From Progne subis subis (taxonomy: Eukaryota > Chordata > Aves > Passeriformes > Hirundinidae): 64,000 nt of DNA. The number at the start of each line of letters is the position of its first letter. The stretch's first letter is position 1. Shown here in pieces: positions 32,649 to 47,600 of this stretch. The notes under the pieces are model-generated. The model searched no databases and was not told where the DNA came from. It saw only the letters and a list, made by a program, of their open reading frames with translations. The DNA is taken from contig JAKJHU010000026.1 of NCBI GenBank assembly GCA_022316685.1, positions 2,116,001 through 2,180,000 of the forward strand, in the 5' to 3' direction. The position numbers and the translations under genes are program-made.

Positions 32649-35600
32649 CTATTACAGGGTTAACAGAAGAAAACAGTGTTAGCACTCACAAAAGGTTTCC
32701 CAAAAAGGCAGCCACATGTAAAAATGCAAGCAGCAAGTGTTCCTCTGAATAGATTTACTAATCCCTACTCTAGCAGTTCTCTACTAGAAGGAGCTTTGTG
32801 TGCAATCTAAAACAAAATGGTTTTGAGGCCATAAATCTAGCATCACAAATCAACTGGTATCAAACTAACTATTTGAACAAAATAACCTTTTTTTTTTTTT
32901 TAGGTATCTATCTGTAATGCAACAACCCATGCAAATCTTCAGCACGGATATTTCTAAATATATCAACCACATGAAGTCCTAAAATTTATTTTTCTTCACA
33001 ATATATATAAACTCCAAATATGTAAACATATAAGGATGTGTTACAAGCTTTTAACCTGCATATGGAATAATAAAAAGAATGTTTATCTTTTTAAATAAAG
33101 ATATAAAACCAGTGTAAAGCTGTTGGAGTCCAGGGCATTCCTTTGGCTGCCCTGGAGGGTCAGAGACCTGGGCAGGGGGCTCTGAGACCCCAGCCCAGAG
33201 CTCAGAGAGACTCTGGCTTTGATCTCAGTCTATGGGAAAAACTTCCTAAACTGAGAGAGGGTTTGCAGGCCACGGGAGTGTGAAAAATAGTAGTTTAGCT
33301 TATCACAGAGTGAAAAAAAATAGTAATTTTAGGTTCATAGCATTGGAGTGAATGGGGACAAGATGGAGAATCTGGGGCGTTGCCTCCTTCTTCTTCCTTC
33401 TCTTTCCCTCACTCCATTTCTGCTATGACGTTGGCACAAAGTAGTTCATGAGGATTGGGTCAGTGTATAGATGACCTTTTTAGTAATAGTGATAGACATT
33501 GGTAAGAAATAGTAAATAACGAACACGTAGTAATTAGTATAAAAGATTAAGGACAGCCCAGCTCGGGGGGAGACGTGAGAAGTCCATGCAGCTGCAAACA
33601 TCATGTTGGACTGTGAGAAATTTGTAAGATAAGAAACAATAAACGAAAAATGCAACCTTGAAAAATCTACACCTGAAGACTCCATCTCTTCCTTTCGGCT
33701 TGGCTCGGAGCTGTGCAGAGGGGAAAGGGACCCTGAAACCACCTGAATGTTGGGGAAGCCCCCCGACATAAAGCCTAATTTCTTTTTCCTTTCTTGGCCA
33801 ATGCTTGTATTAAAAAGGAAACAGAAAATGGAAACCCTACAGATGATCACAACTGTTTCACGTTTTCAAGGGGATAAAAAGCAGGATGTAATCAAACCTT
33901 AAATTTTAATGGCTGCATTAATGAATGACACAGTATTTGTTATGAGAAATGTGTAAAACATACAGTGGAATACATGGCTTGTAGAACAGGCCTAACTAAA
34001 TAAGCACAAGTGAATACTTTCATCAGGGTAAAAAGTAATCAGTTTGAACTTACTTTCTATGAAAACAAGCAATAGGAGCTTGTTTTAGAAGTGTTGTTAT
34101 GTTGTAGAAGCATTCATAAGGGTTAAGGAAATAAATCCTAAAAATGACTCATATGTAATTTTCTCCATTTTCTTTAGGAAAGACAGGCTGGGAAGGTGAG
34201 GAGGAAGGGTTTGCTGCATGCAGAGTGGTGGCTTGAATGCATAGAGCTTTGACTGGGAGATGAGCCAGTCCTCAGATGCATCCCATTTGGTCTTGCACTT
34301 TTGTAGTATGTTCCATTTGCTGAAAGGCTCCATGGGGAAGAAGAGTGTATGTTGTTATTTTTCACTAAGCAAGGCTCTGAATAGAGTTTCTCACATGATC
34401 CTTACAGCCAAGCTGGCGAGTGAACAGGGTAAGGGAACTGGAAGGTGGGTGGAAAAGTGGCTGGACTGCGGGGGTCAAAGGCTTCATTAGAGACACAAGG
34501 TGCAGCTGGAGGCTGGTTACTGGTGTCGGTCACGGACTGAAACCAGAACTGTTCAAGGATTTTATTAATGACTTGGATGACAGGCTGGAGTGCACTCTGC
34601 AAGTTCATGGACAGAAAGAAATTGCTGTGTGGCAGGTGTATTTGACATTCTGGAAGTCAGGATGCCTTCAGAGGGACCTCAACAGGCTGAAGAAAGGAAC
34701 AGGCTGAAAAGGAACATGATGACATTCAGCAAAAGCAAATGTGAAGTCTTGCATCTGGGATGGAATAACCTGTGGAGCAGCACAGGCTGTGGGCAACAAG
34801 ACAGAAAGCAGCTTTCCAGAAAAAAATCTGAGGGCAGCAAGTCAGTGGTATGCCCTTGCAGCAAGGGAGCCCAACCACACTGAGCTGTAGTAGCTAAGTT
34901 GAAGGCAGAAAATCAATGGAAGGGATTTTCCTCCTCTATTCAGCAACTGAGAGTACACATTGAAGTACATTGCCCGATTTCGACTTCTCCATTTCTTGAC
35001 AGACAGTGGCATACAGGCCTGAATCCCCTGGAGGGCCAGCATGATTATATAGGGGGCTAGAGAACAGGATTCATGTAGATGCTGAGAGAATGGGCCTCAT
35101 TTGGCCCCAAGACAAAGTGGCAATGAGGGAATCAATTTACTGAATGGGAAGGCAGAGAGAAGATGGGCCTGACTCTTCTAGCAAGTACACAGTGGAAGGA
35201 TCAGAGTAAACTGACACAAACTGGAACATGGGAAATCTTGACTCACTATAAGAAAAAAACAACTTGCCATCATGAGGGTAAGCAAATATCGAAAGAGGCT
35301 TTCCAGGGAAGTTGCTGAATCTCTACCACTAGAGATGTTCAGAATTCAAGTGGTCACAGCCCTAAAAAACTTCATAAAGCTTTAATTAAGAGCTTTGAAC
35401 CTGCTTTGGATAGGAAGACAGATGACAGGAATGACAATTGCTTTTTTACAGCTTGAGGTTCTGTGATCATACAATGATGTCTATTTACAACTTGAAATAT
35501 TAGGAAAATAACTGAAATTATTAATTTGGCCTGTAGTATCATCCTGCTTGTCATTTACATGGAACTTTTCCAGGGAGAAATGCAAGAGGAGCAGAGCAAC

Positions 35601-38600
35601 AGATCCTCAGGTGAGATTACACCCCTTAAATTTGATTCCAGTAAAGTATTTACTGATAGCCTGGTCTGTAAAAAGTAAGAACTTTTTTTCTGGTCAAGAT
35701 GAAGCCAAGTGCTTGAGAATCTTTTCCGAGTCTAAGTCTTCATAGGGTCATTGCTGACTGTCTTCATTTCTAGTAGTAAAACCTAATAATACTTGCTTTA
35801 ATTGGCTGATTAACAAGTAAGTGTATTCACTGTTTCTTCCTCAGCTTTTATTTGCTTAGCTTCCACAAAAACATTGGCAGTAACCTTTAAAAAGGTTTAC
35901 TTGCTTAAAAGATTTGGTAGAAGAGAGTGCTACATATGACACTTACTGAATGTGTTGGTTTTACCTAGCATTACTTATTTTTTTAGACACTTGCTGATGT
36001 ACTTTTAACGTTTTTAAGATGTTCTTACACAAGATGCATCCAAAACTATACAAAACGCTAGGATTAACTTTAAATTTGTTTCAGAGAGAAAAGTAACAAC
36101 CCTGAAACCTTCTGTCTTCAAATTGTCTGATCATTTTGAGGTAATTTGCATGTCTGGAATCCACTGATGATATAGATGAAGCTGCTACATACCATCAGAT
36201 GTGTCTGTCTGTGGAGAATACCCCTCGGATAAGTTGAAGGTTCCATTGTCGGTCCAGGACACTTCTGAGACATCTGTGTCAGACACTGACAGCTCTTTGG
36301 CAACAATTGCAGGACTAACCTACACAGAAAACATCCCATACATAGTATTCTTATATTTAAAAAAAAAAAAAAATCACACTACATAAAGCCAATGCTTAGA
36401 GACTGAAAAAAAGTCCCTCTTATATGTCATAGTAACATAAATCACCTCCTATTTAAGAATTGAATTGAAGAAACATGAAACAATGAAAATAATATACAAT
36501 GCTTAGAAGTGAAACATCCCTCTTTGTAATAACTAAAGGCTGTATTATGCTAAAGAAGCATAAAAAATTCCAGTTATTCATTCTGAAAGCAATCCTACTG
36601 TAATGAAAGCAAAATGAGACTACAAATACAAAATATGCATAATGTAACAAAATGAGTAAACTTGGACCAGAAAAAACAGCCTAATATCTATAAGACCATC
36701 AAAAATTAGCTGAACAAAAACATCATCCTTTACCAATTTATTGAGCAATATTTAGTTAAGTCAGCTACAGATTTTTATCCTATGGGATATATTTTTTTGG
36801 GTTTTGTTTTTTTTCCTCCCCCAGCAGAAAACTACCTCCAAAGCAATCACTGTGAAAGTCAGGCTTTATACATTACTGATCAAATATTGCATAATAATTC
36901 CTATTAAGATGATATTTTAAAATCAACTGGTATTCTGATTATAACAGAAAAACCTTTGCCATACAGTCATTTAGAATACTATGAGAAAAAATGATCAATT
37001 TGAGTGTTCTCATACATATCTAGAAAGATTTTATACTTAATAAACCTATTTGCACCATCATTGAAAATTATTAGACAAGTGATTACAAAATATCTGACAA
37101 ATTATGTAGGTTTTCCATTAATATTTCCTTTTTGTTTTTTAATTTGATAAAAATCAACTGCAATTTCACTGTTGGAAATAAAAGTAACCACTTTTGCTTT
37201 TAAATATTAATATAATCGTTCTACAGCCGAATACAAAATAAACACATTCTTAGCTCAGAAGGCCAGTGAAACCATTACCTTGAAGGCCAGAAGCCACAAA
37301 TGCAGTAGGTTAATTTGTATAAGGCTAAAGGTGGAGAATGAATCACTTCTAAAGCATACTGCTTAGTTCAGGAACACAGCCTCCTGGGGAGGTTAAAGTC
37401 TTCCACAGAAGAACAGAGACAGCAATCTAGATAGCCTCCTATCATCTATATAGATTTTAAAAGCAAGACAGGGCTGACTGAAAAAAAGTCACCTTAGGAC
37501 ACAGAGCTGATATGTCTAATTCACTGTCATCTTCTGTAGGTTTTGTTTTTGCTGTTTCTGAAAGAAAAAAGATATATTTTTTATCCTACTCATGACAATG
37601 GGTTTCCAGGTTCAGTGTGTGTTCTCTGTCACACAGCTCGTGTAGCACAATAACCTCTCACCTGCTGACACAGGTTTATCTGCTATGCTACCAGGGAAAC
37701 AAGCCTGACTGAGAGACAGGGCTGCTTATCAAAATACAGCAACCAAACTGGGAGAAAGAATGTTATTCTGACTACATTCCAGTAGATCTATTTACCTGCA
37801 TTGTACTTCCTTCAGGATCCTCTGTTGCTCACTAGAATGTCATCTGCCCTGGCAATAAATATATCTCTTTTAGACTACACTGCTGGTAAAATGCAATTTT
37901 CTTGATAATTGCATGTAATCTTCATTCACAAACCCCTTCTTCTACCAACACCCGGCAACCCTGCATTCACAGTTGTATGCAAATATGAATACAAAGCATC
38001 CTCTGAAGTCTTGTAGCATGTTGCTCTTTATAGATAAGCAGGGATAAAAATTTTGCCTCCTCCGTCTGAGAATCTTTTAAACCCATATAAAATGGAAAAA
38101 CACAGTCATAGTGTTAGGGTTGCTTCTTCCCTCAACTTGCTCTTTCCTCACTTGTGCCAACACAAGGTTTGTGAACCCAAGTAGTGAGCCCATGGGGCAA
38201 AGTAAGGTAGGGAACTTGTCTGGGTTAAATTAAACTGGAGGATGAGATGCAGGAAAGAACGCATCTAACCTCAACCATTTTCCCAGTGCTGGCTTATGAA
38301 GTTTAATAAACTATTTCACTTAAAAAGTGAACAAGTAGAATAATGCATGAAAGAAAATTTCCAATGTGTTATTCCGTATTTCCAATTACTATCACATTAC
38401 ATTTAAGAGAAGGGGAAAAGACCCATGGTGGTTCTCCCTGGGTCTAGAACAGCACATTGTATAATGAATTGTATAATGGTTACAAGAAATGCATGTTTTA
38501 AAGCAGATATTAAGTCTACTGATTTAGCACTAATTAAAAAGGATAGGCTACCTGCAAGTGGTGTGATGACTACAATACAAAGATTTAATTACCAAAACTG

Positions 38601-41600
38601 GAACACACACACACACACAAAAAAAAAAACAAACTAGCACTGTTCATATACAGATTTTCCTTGAAATAGCTTTATTACTTAAAATCTAAAAGTTTCCAGT
38701 ATTATAAAGATCATGGGTCAGATAGGTGAGATTTTGTTTTAAATTGACTTCTCTCCTTTCTACATAGAAACTTGGATTAATTTGTAGCTGCTATCCTGTG
38801 GCAATTCTTATACGCTTTTGGAGTATGTGGAGAAGAAAATAAATTCTTTTTGCCAGAGGGAGTGAAATCAAGGTGGAACAGAGTATGGTCTCTTACTGAA
38901 AATTTTGTTATGTACTTATTTTGAGACTCTTGAGTGAGTCTCTCTGCTGGGAACATTTGCTTTATCTGAAGAGATAAGCCTTGCAAGCTTACAGCAAGTA
39001 GTTTTTAACTGAAAACTTAAAAGCAGTACATCTAATTACATACAAAGAGCTTGCCGTGTTTCTTTCCATGAAGTAATAATTTATTATCATACCCAGACAT
39101 TTGATATACATTGTCACATATAACAGTAGCCAGGTTCAAAGCAAGAAATATCTCTACAGTTGGCTTCTCAGGACAAACCAAACTTTCTACAAGCTGAATA
39201 AAATGCACTGTATACAGAAATATATTATATAATAATATATGTGACTATAATTAACTACTCACCAGATCTCTCTTTTTTCTTCTGGTTGATATATTCCACT
39301 ATTCCAAAATCTAGTTTCATCAGAACAGTCTTTATTTTGCTGCACAGTTTCTGTCCAAATTCATTGCACTTAAGGAAGGGACATAAAAAGGCACACAACA
39401 CTGTGATAAAAATGAAGACAGAGAAAAAAATTGTATTGAAATATTGCTGTACAAGAAGTTACTCAATAAAGCTTAAACAATGCCTTTGCATAACTACTAA
39501 TTTTACATAATACAATTAGTTTTACATAAAAATGCAGTGTGAAATGCTCATGCCAGACACTTTTGAAGTAAAATTCAGTTTTCATGAGCCATTCCCACTC
39601 ATCACAGAAAATGCCATTATATTCATATCAATTGACACCTTTTTTACTATCAGTAAGACATGATTTCTGGTCATTATAACATTTTTCATTACCTTGACTT
39701 AGCCTGATTTTGGTACCTCAACTTGACAAACGTGACTAAACAACATCGTGCCAGAATCAAAATACTGAAAAAACTTGTAAGCTGACTTCCATATGATAAA
39801 AAACTGTAAAAAAATTCTTCTTTATATCTAACCTAAATTGACCTCCTTCAGTTTAAAACCACTACCTCTTTTGCTACTGCAACAGGCACTCCTCAAATGT
39901 TTGTCCCCAGCATTCTCATAAGTCCTCTTTAGGAACTGAAAGGCGTCTCCCCAGAGAGACCTTCTCCAGGCTCAACATCCCCAACTTGCTCAGGCTGTCT
40001 TCATAGGAGACGTGCTAAGGCCCTCTGATAATCTCCATGTCATCCCTCCTCTGGACTCAACAGGTCCATGTCGTTCCTGTGCTGGGGACCCCCAGGACTC
40101 CAGATGAGATCTCTCCAGAGCAGAGCAGAGGGGCAGAATCCCCACCCCTCCCCTGCTGCCCACGCTGCTTTGGATACAGCCCAGGACACATTTGGCTTTC
40201 TGGGCTGTGAGTGCACATTGCTGGGTCATATCCAGACATTCCAGTACCCCCAAGTCCTTTTGGCAGGGCTGCTCTGCATCTGTTCATCTCCCAGACTGGG
40301 TACCAGGGTGTAGCCCGACCCATGAGCAGCACCTTGCACTTGGTCTTGTTAAATCTCATGAGGTTCTCATCACACCACTTCTCAAGCTTGTTCAGGTCAC
40401 TCTGGATGGCATCCTGTCCCTCAGACTTGTCAGCACCACAGAGACTGATGTCTTCTGCAAACTTGAGTTGCACTCACACATGAGTGTGTAAACAGGTATA
40501 TAAATAAATAAACGAATAGTCCCTATACAGAGACTAAATAATGAACAGTACACACATACACAAATGATGACTGGAAAAGAGACCATACTTACACAAGACA
40601 TAGGAGAGGACAACTCCAGGAACGTAACTTCCCAAGACAGTGAAAAACGTACATATGCTGCAGACTAATAGGCAAAACTGGCAAAGACATTAAAATTCAC
40701 CATTAACACTTTCACTTAAATTATTAGATCATTTTGCAAAAGAAGTGAATTTGCATGCTAATGAAATCTAGAATGCAATGCAAAACTGAAGTTTGTTTTT
40801 TAAAATAGGGAAATACTTTTAGGATTTCTGATGAAAATAAGCATCAAACAGTCCATTTTGGATAATTAGGATACATCACCTCTTCTACCATGCATCCTTC
40901 TTCTAACATGCTATTTTTATTCATTTACTGTAAAGCTTTAACAAGCTCATGTTTATTGCTGAAATTTCTAGAAATTATACTCTCATTGCGTGAAAATAGA
41001 CTGGACAATTTATATACAGGAAAAACCCCAATTCACTAATTGCAATATTACAGTGCATGCTTGCTGCACGCTTAAAAAAGCAAAACATCCTTCTTCCAGC
41101 TACAGCTCTCTTCCCTGTTGTGTTACTTTGTGAAACTGTTTTCTCTCATATGCTGGCAAGCAATCTCTTGATGCTTGTTGGCTGCTCTAGCACCCCTGTT
41201 AATGACGAGACTGAGACAAATTTTCAATATAAAATTTGAGGTTTGGCCTTTGTGATGACTGAGACATAACAGTGCATCCTTCACAACTGCACAGTGCTCA
41301 ACTGATCTGTTGAGAGTTTGCTTTTGGAACTGAATTGCAATAAAATGGCTAATTCAAAGAAATTTTGCAAACAGCATTACTGCCTAATTTGCTTCTAATT
41401 ATAGCAGTAAAATAATGACATGGCTTAGAGAATGAGGCCAGGGAAAAGAAGGGAAAACATGCTATCAAAATTACCTTTTCTAAATTAGTATTAGATATCT
41501 TTTAACATACAGTTGCTGTCATGTTACCACATTACTGATACCACATTTCCTTACTTCACTATAAACTTACTTCTTTTTAACTTTATTGTTTAAACATACA

Positions 41601-44600
41601 ACTGCTCTTTATATAATTAATTCATTTTTTTCTAGATAACTTTCATTCTGCTATAATTTTTTTTTTTTTTAAAATTCAGTTGCTCATCTGTATTAGTAGT
41701 CCAAACTGCTAATATTTGAGTGTGGTACTACATACTTTCTATTTGCTAATTCTGAATGGCCTATTTTCAGGAAATATTTCCTGGCAAAATTAAGAGATAT
41801 TAAAAGCGGAGATAAAAGCCTTGTAGTCTTCTTTTAACTTGTATTTAGCAATACAGATATAAACAAGTAATATATTATTATCATAATATACATCTACGTT
41901 ATTTATATTTCTCTTTGGAAAAAAAATGAACAAACCTGCTTCACTTTTGACTAGAACTAAATAGTGATATTCTTCCAACTTGGAAGGAAAAAAAACCCTT
42001 ACTCTTGCTTGCCTCTTCATGAGTTCTGGGTTCTCCAGCTCAGTCTTTCCAGTAAAAAAAAAGGAAAATCACTAAGAATTAGTGTATTGGAGAAAAATTG
42101 CCATAATAAAGTATGAGGAATTCTCTTCATGCAGCTATTCTTGAAAACGACAGTTATTTAAGAAAAAACTTCATGTTTATGTTTAGGAACATGTCTATTT
42201 ACTTCTTTGCTTTTAAAGTTTTTAATGAATTGTGGTGTTTTAAATTTCCTTTAAAATTCAATGGAATAACTGATGAAGTTCCAACAGCTGTAAGGGGGTG
42301 GACTGTATTGCTATGGGCTTTACTGTGAACAGCTTTTCTCACTGACTACCTACCAATATGCTTCACAGAAAGAAAACAAACAAAAAACCCAAAATAATCC
42401 TTAGCTGAAACTCATGACTGATTGTGTCAGAATGTACATTTTCTTTGGGGCTTTTTTGCTTGTTTATTTTTTTTTCCTAAATCTATCTCACCTTTATATT
42501 AAACCATTTAGGGTGTGGGAGTGTTTACTGGACAGTGCTTACCTTGCCAGGGTTTTGTTCCTTAAAGTGGGACATTTCTTGAAGAAATACAAATAAATTC
42601 ATCAGTGTTTCTGAAACGCACTGATTTATTCTGGGTCTGTAGTCTTGACTGGAATCTGTGACTTTCCAGCTGAGTAAAACAAACAAAAATACCCGACTTT
42701 GTTTACAGCTCATATGGAAGTTGAAACTGGTGAAAATATCATGTAAAGCCGTAGCCTTTGGCAATCCAATGGCTGTTGCTATGCTAGAGACACCTGTGCT
42801 TGTTTCTTCATATTTTATATTGAGCCAATTTGATCTTTTTAACTAAAAAAAAAATTATTCTGTTCAGCAGTAGCAGTTTTTAGTCCATACAAAAATTACT
42901 GCTGATTCATTCTGGTCATATGAAGACATTGAGTTCAAAGCGCAGTTGAAATCTAAATAAAGCAACTGACCCAAACTTGTTTTTTAATTTTTTTTTTTTT
43001 TCTTTAAAAAATATACCACAGTACTTTTCATTGCCACAAGATGGCCACACATATTAATACATTTGATTTTAAGCATATAATCCTTATGCTTTTTCTTTTC
43101 TACTTTTTATCTTGGTCTCCAAACTATGATGATGAAATTGCTAACGAACTCAGCAAGAAAAGAAATTGTTCTTGAAGTCTTGCTGTTTATATTCACTTCT
43201 CACCGAATTTTAGTTTTTCTATTCTATTGAAAGGACTGTTTCTAAAGCTTATCTTATGACTGTTCAGTACTTTTAATAAAATAACACTCCCTCACTACCC
43301 CCCCAATCCCCCCCCCCCCGCCCCCCCCCAAAACCTGTAAGAAAGCATTTTCAGAAAACCATGGGATAGCATGTGTCTATCACATTTGGGGCTGATCAGT
43401 TTATTCAATATTGAGCTTAAATGGTCACATCATATACCTTTGTGGAGTAAACAGAGCATTTACAACAAAGCTGTTTTATGAAACAACAAATAATAATAAA
43501 AACATACACAGGCCAGTCAATGTCAAGTCAAACTGGTACAAAGAATAGACAAACCACCGTGCAAACACTGAGAATCTGAAGTAAATTCTACACCAGCTTT
43601 ATTGAGTTACTTTTTTTGCATAATGCACTGCGGAGTACACACAGCTTTGATCACAGTGAGTGCAAGCCAGCCATGAGCAACTCTGGTCATTTCGCTGAGA
43701 TACATAACCCATCACACGTCTAATCCATCGCTGCACTGCTAGCAAACATTTTGTCACAGGGAGACTGAATTATGACATAAATAAAAATCTACATTGTGGA
43801 AAAATGACTGTGCATGGGTCAGTGCTCACCCGTAAGGAGACACACAGACGATCAGATCGTCAGCTACACATGGTCTCCGCGTTTTTGTAAAAAGGCACAA
43901 TTTCGGTCAAAAATGCTCCTTCCCTGCCTCCCGGCTGTCCTCGTTCGCCACGAGGTGGTGGCACAGCCGCGCGGAGACCGGACAGGGACGGGAGTGGAGC
44001 GGGGGACACAGCGGGGACACTGCAACACTGCCCTTGGGGACACTGTCACACTGCCCACAGGGACACTGCCACACTGCCTGTGGAGACACTGCCACACTGC
44101 CCACAGGGACACTGCCACACTGCCCGAGGAGACACTGCCACACTGCCCACAGGGACACTGCCACACTGCCCACGGGGACACTGCCACACTGCCCGAGGAG
44201 ACACTGCCACACTGCCCGAGGGGACACTGCCACACTGCCTGTGGAGACACTGCCACACTGCCCACAGGGACACTGCCACACTGCCCGCGGGGACACTGCC
44301 ACACTGCCTGTGGAGACACTGCCACACTGCCCACAGGGACACTGCCACACTGCCCGCGGGGACACTGCCACACTGCCTGTGGAGACACTGCCACACTGCC
44401 TGGAGGGGACACTGCCACACTGCCCACAGGGACACTGCCACACTGCCTGGAGGGGACACTGCCACACTGCCCGAGGGGACACTGTCACACTGCCCACAGG
44501 GACACTGCCACACTGCCTGGAGGGGACACTGCCACACTGCCCACAGGGACACTGCCACACTGCCTGGAGGGGACACTGCCACACTGCCCGAGGGGACACT

Positions 44601-47600
44601 GTCACACTGCCCACAGGGACACTGCCACACTGCCTGGAGGGGACACTGCCACACTGCCCACAGGGACACTGCCACACTGCCTGTAGATACACTGCCACAC
44701 TGCCTGGAGGGGACACTGCCACACTGCCCACAGGGACACTGCCACACTGCCTGTGGAGACACTGTCACACTGCCCGAGGGGACACTGTCACACTGCCCAC
44801 AGGGACACTGCCACACTGCCCGAGGGGACACTGCCACACTGCCCGAGGGGACACTGTCACACTGCCCACAGGGACACTGCCGCACTGCCTGTAGAGACAC
44901 TGCCACGCTGCCCACAGGGACACTGCCACACTGCCTGAGGGGACACTGCCACACTGCCCGAGGGGACACTGCCACACTGCCGCGGCACCAACGACCTGCA
45001 TGAAACAGCGGCTTCAGCCACAGGGAAAGGCTCGCTGAAGTCCAAACCCCCAAACCGGTGCCCTGTTCCTGACTGCATTACAGTATTTATGTTGTTGCAG
45101 TGGTGTGATTTCCTCTTGCGTCACAAAATAGTCAGGGTGAGGGGTTTCTCCTCCCCTTTGAGGAAATTAAAACAGCACACCTGAAATGCATAGGATAAGA
45201 GCCCTGCGTATTGGATGAGGTGACTTTTGCCATTTCCCAGCCAGGTAAGGCACTGAATGCAGATATTTGCCCGTGCCACAGGATGCAAATAAACCATAAC
45301 ACAACTCACAGAGATCACTGCAGGAACCCAGCCGGAGGGATGAGCAAAGTTACATAGAACTTTCTGTCTGCATCCCACCCACAGGAGAGATTTCAATTTC
45401 CATCATCTCTGATAATTAGTAGCTTCAGTAAAGTATTACAAACAAGGGTTTTGGCCTATGGGAACTGCAATTTTTATGGATAGGCTACTCGCCCTAAAGA
45501 AACACTGCGTCCAGCTTCCATTCTACTACATTAATACTAAGTATTTTAAGAGCTGCCCATTTATTCCAGTACTGAAAACTACTCTTAAAACAGTAAAACC
45601 CAAAACCTTTCACAGACTTTTACTCCTACCCTTTATTTAAAATTGTTGATAATCAAAGTAGAACTTTGTGGAAGCACAAAGCAGAAATGAAAAGACCTGA
45701 TGCCTGCTATCAAATTAGAGCTTTGAAATACCTAGGACAACTGTAGATACTCGCTTTAGTAATTTTAAGCTAATAGCAATGACAGAGGAGGAAAAGATGA
45801 AAGCATAAAGTACAATAAAAATGCAATTTTTTTCATATATGCTAACCACTAATATAAAGACAATATAGATTAAAGAGAAGGAACTTTATATAACAAGGCA
45901 CACAATGGGATAACTGGAAACAATTAAAATAAAAAAAAAGTAAATTATGAAGAAAAAGTGCACATTTGGAAGGAAAGTTCTCTGTAGTTGCCTTGTTTGG
46001 TGATAGTGATGCTTTCCTTAGCCAAGTTGTTGAAGCATGAGCTGCAGTGCAAATAAAATATATTGCTATATGCTTTGGCTCTGTGGTGCACATGTGGTGC
46101 ACGGACAAGAAGACAAGAAAGAAGAGTGGAGGGTACAGGTGAAATTTGCTTCAAAACTTTGCAAACCCACTACTGAGCTCCACAAAAGAGTACTTGGCAG
46201 TTGCTTCTAGGCCACAAGATATCATAAGACACCTTTATCAGTTCTACAATAGCTACAATTTACTATTTTACAAGGAACTCCAGGGACTATTTTGAAGCCT
46301 TATTCTGATCTTAGGCAATTAAGGTGTAAGAAATGTGTAAGATCTACAATGTGACCACCAGATGCACATGCTGCCTCTTCTTGTTCACGCCCCTCAACAA
46401 TTGCCACCCTTGGTGATGTCTATCCTTCTCTCTTTTTACTCTGAGCTGACTTAAGTAACAGTGTTACCTACAGTCAAGAGAGTTGGAGCAAGGGGGAAGC
46501 AACAGATCCTGGTGAAAGGGGAGTGAGAAAGAAAGGAGGTAACATTATATAGTTGTATGTGCAACACATAATGTATGTACACAGAGAGGTTATGTCATGG
46601 CCCTGTAAAAACAGAGATAACTATTAAGCCTGCATTAGATCAAAAGGAAACAGGCACACAATGATGCATACTCCAGAGAAATTAATTTTCCAATGGTGAC
46701 ATTTGAAGATAAAAAGGGAAGAAGAAGACACGTGAAGTGATGTAGATGATGAATGTGGAGTGCCTGACTGTGACATAAGTCAACCAAGAATATAAATCTA
46801 TTTCAGCATAATACTAGTGGAGTTAATTAAGTAGCTTAATCACAGTACCTTAATACATTACTTAAATGTGAACCCTATACTTCCTGCCAAAACAGCTTTG
46901 GGGACTGCTGTCCAGGTGCTCCTTTGGGGATAAACAGGCAACTCTGAATACTTACAAAGGCTTTTGTGGATCATTTAGAAAGAATAACATTTTATGCTCC
47001 CATCACTTATCCTTAGTTTGATATACAGTGCTACATTTCCATTCTAAAACTCCCATCAATAAGGTTGAGAGTGTTCAGAAAAAAAAAAATTACTCACATC
47101 CTTCTGACTGCCTATTGCATCATTTCTATAGCTGAGCAAATATATAAACTGTTGCCTAGTAATTGTAAAAAAAAACCTACCCAAAACACTCTATCACCCA
47201 GACGCTTCCACTGATCACAGTCACAAACCCTGGCCAGAAGAGTCAGTGGCATTACGTTTGCTAAAACTGACGGATGGTGTCATGCTCCCATCTCGTAGCT
47301 AGACATCTGTTCAAGCAAAGCCCCATCACATTTCTCTCACAAAGGTCAGCAGATCTCACATTACTGGTTTAAAGATCTCTTCGTGATGTGCTGGATTTTT
47401 TAAATTATGCGTACACAGTTTCCTATGTATCTTGATGCAGACTCGCTACTCAGAACTGCAGCAGTGACAAGAGAACACCATGATGTGGTGGATTGGAGGG
47501 ACTACACAAACATAAACATAGAGTTAGTAATTATAGAGCTTCTTAACCCTCCTGATTTCCCAACTGTAACCACAGACATTTGAAGCCTGTGCACTCTGTA

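Larger units (their letters stand above)
32649..36192 (-). other. RETREG1: RETREG1 last intron
   Basis: This intron holds the ERVK-like solo LTR and the plus-strand CR1 copy, both antisense to the gene. The rest is AT-rich with no further exon recognised. Confidence 0.8.
36320..42542 (-). other. RETREG1: RETREG1 central introns
   Basis: Non-coding DNA between the exons at 37493-37557, 39263-39400 and 40593-40677. Apart from the CR1 fragment at 39800-40475 and a short CA run near 38601, no element is recognised. Confidence 0.7.

Noticed and set aside
34260..34883. Reverse transcriptase-like open frames that might indicate an active element
   Set aside because: The CR1 sequence is broken by many stops and frameshifts and is truncated at its 5' end.
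43814..45053. Several open frames of about 190-335 codons on both strands, encoding His/Thr/Cys or Gly/Ser/Val repeats
   Set aside because: They come from the stop-free minisatellite unit read in every frame; no frame is preferred and there is no splice or promoter context.
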